Shown here: positions 8,494-8,616 of the stretch, piece after piece | Layout: each line of letters begins with the position of its first letter | How positions within the stretch are numbered: position 1 is the stretch's first letter | Source: Nitrospirae bacterium RBG_19FT_COMBO_42_15 | GTDB lineage: Bacteria > Nitrospirota > CAKKRA01 > 9FT-COMBO-42-15 | Assembly: GCA_001803815.1 (NCBI GenBank) | Contig: MHEL01000087.1 | Span: 1-8,616, forward strand | Direction of reading: 5' to 3' | DNA length: 8,616 nt | Position numbers and translations under genes: made by a program | The notes under the pieces: model-generated | The model's input: the letters and a program-made list of their open reading frames with translations, nothing else | What the model was told of the DNA's origin: nothing | Databases searched by the model: none

Positions 8494-8494
8494 A

Positions 8495-8616
8495 TTATTT
8501 TTTTATATCCTCCTTTAGATGGTTCAAGTTTGCAACCTTAAGCCACTTAAACCAAGCAGCCATTTCCATAGCAACTGATTTTCTTGACTTGCAAAGGAAT
8601 ATTTGATAAATTACAA
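8495..8616 (-). CDS. Possible C-terminal end of an unidentified protein, rest beyond window
   Basis: On the minus strand an open frame enters from the right edge and ends at TAA (8495-8497): 39 residues finishing MAAWFKWLKVANLNHLKEDIKK. The sequence is amphipathic, with a lysine-rich helical tail typical of a real C-terminus. The stop lies directly against the palindromic repeat, as expected where such repeats sit between convergent genes. I do not recognise the family, and 39 codons are too few to prove it is coding. If real, it converges on gyrB across the 7817-8494 gap. Confidence 0.4.
   Translation of the reverse strand, partial: VIYQIFLCKSRKSVAMEMAAWFKWLKVANLNHLKEDIKK

Noticed and set aside
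8379..8606. Plus-strand 75-codon open frame at the right end
   Set aside because: It runs across the palindromic repeat, has no ribosome binding site and no domain-like composition; the minus-strand frame there looks more protein-like.

Overview
The window holds a bacterial chromosomal replication origin and the conserved dnaA-dnaN-recF-gyrB block to its right. A J-domain gene diverges from the origin on the left. To the right of gyrB is an insertion-loaded stretch with a small lipoprotein gene. The DNA is AT-rich and the housekeeping genes mostly use AGG/AGA for arginine. DnaA, DnaN, RecF and GyrB all look like complete, ordinary Gram-negative-type proteins; GyrB carries the extra region between the Toprim core and the C-terminal tail. 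A DUF4388(PATAN)/J-domain/TPR protein next to oriC, together with dispersed palindromic repeats, suggests an environmental lineage of the Deltaproteobacteria/Nitrospirae kind. That placement is inference and cannot be settled from this window.

Layout. Positions 1-1195 (minus) are the 5' part of the PATAN/J-domain gene, running off the left edge. Positions 1196-1529 are the AT-rich origin. It has a consensus sigma-70-type promoter for the minus-strand gene, a DnaA-trio-like TAG tract next to a degenerate DnaA box, and three DnaA boxes at 11-bp pitch just before dnaA. Positions 1530-7816 carry dnaA, dnaN, recF and gyrB, all on the plus strand and co-directional with the fork leaving the origin. 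A 131-bp MITE-like palindrome with perfect 18-bp ends sits between recF and gyrB, flanked by CTAA on both sides; the left CTAA contains the recF stop codon.

Positions 7817-8494 lie between gyrB and a probable convergent gene at the right edge, seen only as 39 C-terminal codons. This gap holds two palindromic repeats and, between them, a compact element of about 357 bp (7982-8338) encoding a small lipoprotein. Its ends behave like those of an integron gene cassette: joining them rebuilds an attC-like hairpin.

Together the four plus-strand genes supply the replication initiator, the sliding clamp, a gap-repair loader and the gyrase ATPase subunit. The most interesting signals are the origin architecture, the MITE at the recF stop codon and the solitary cassette-like element with no integrase in view.
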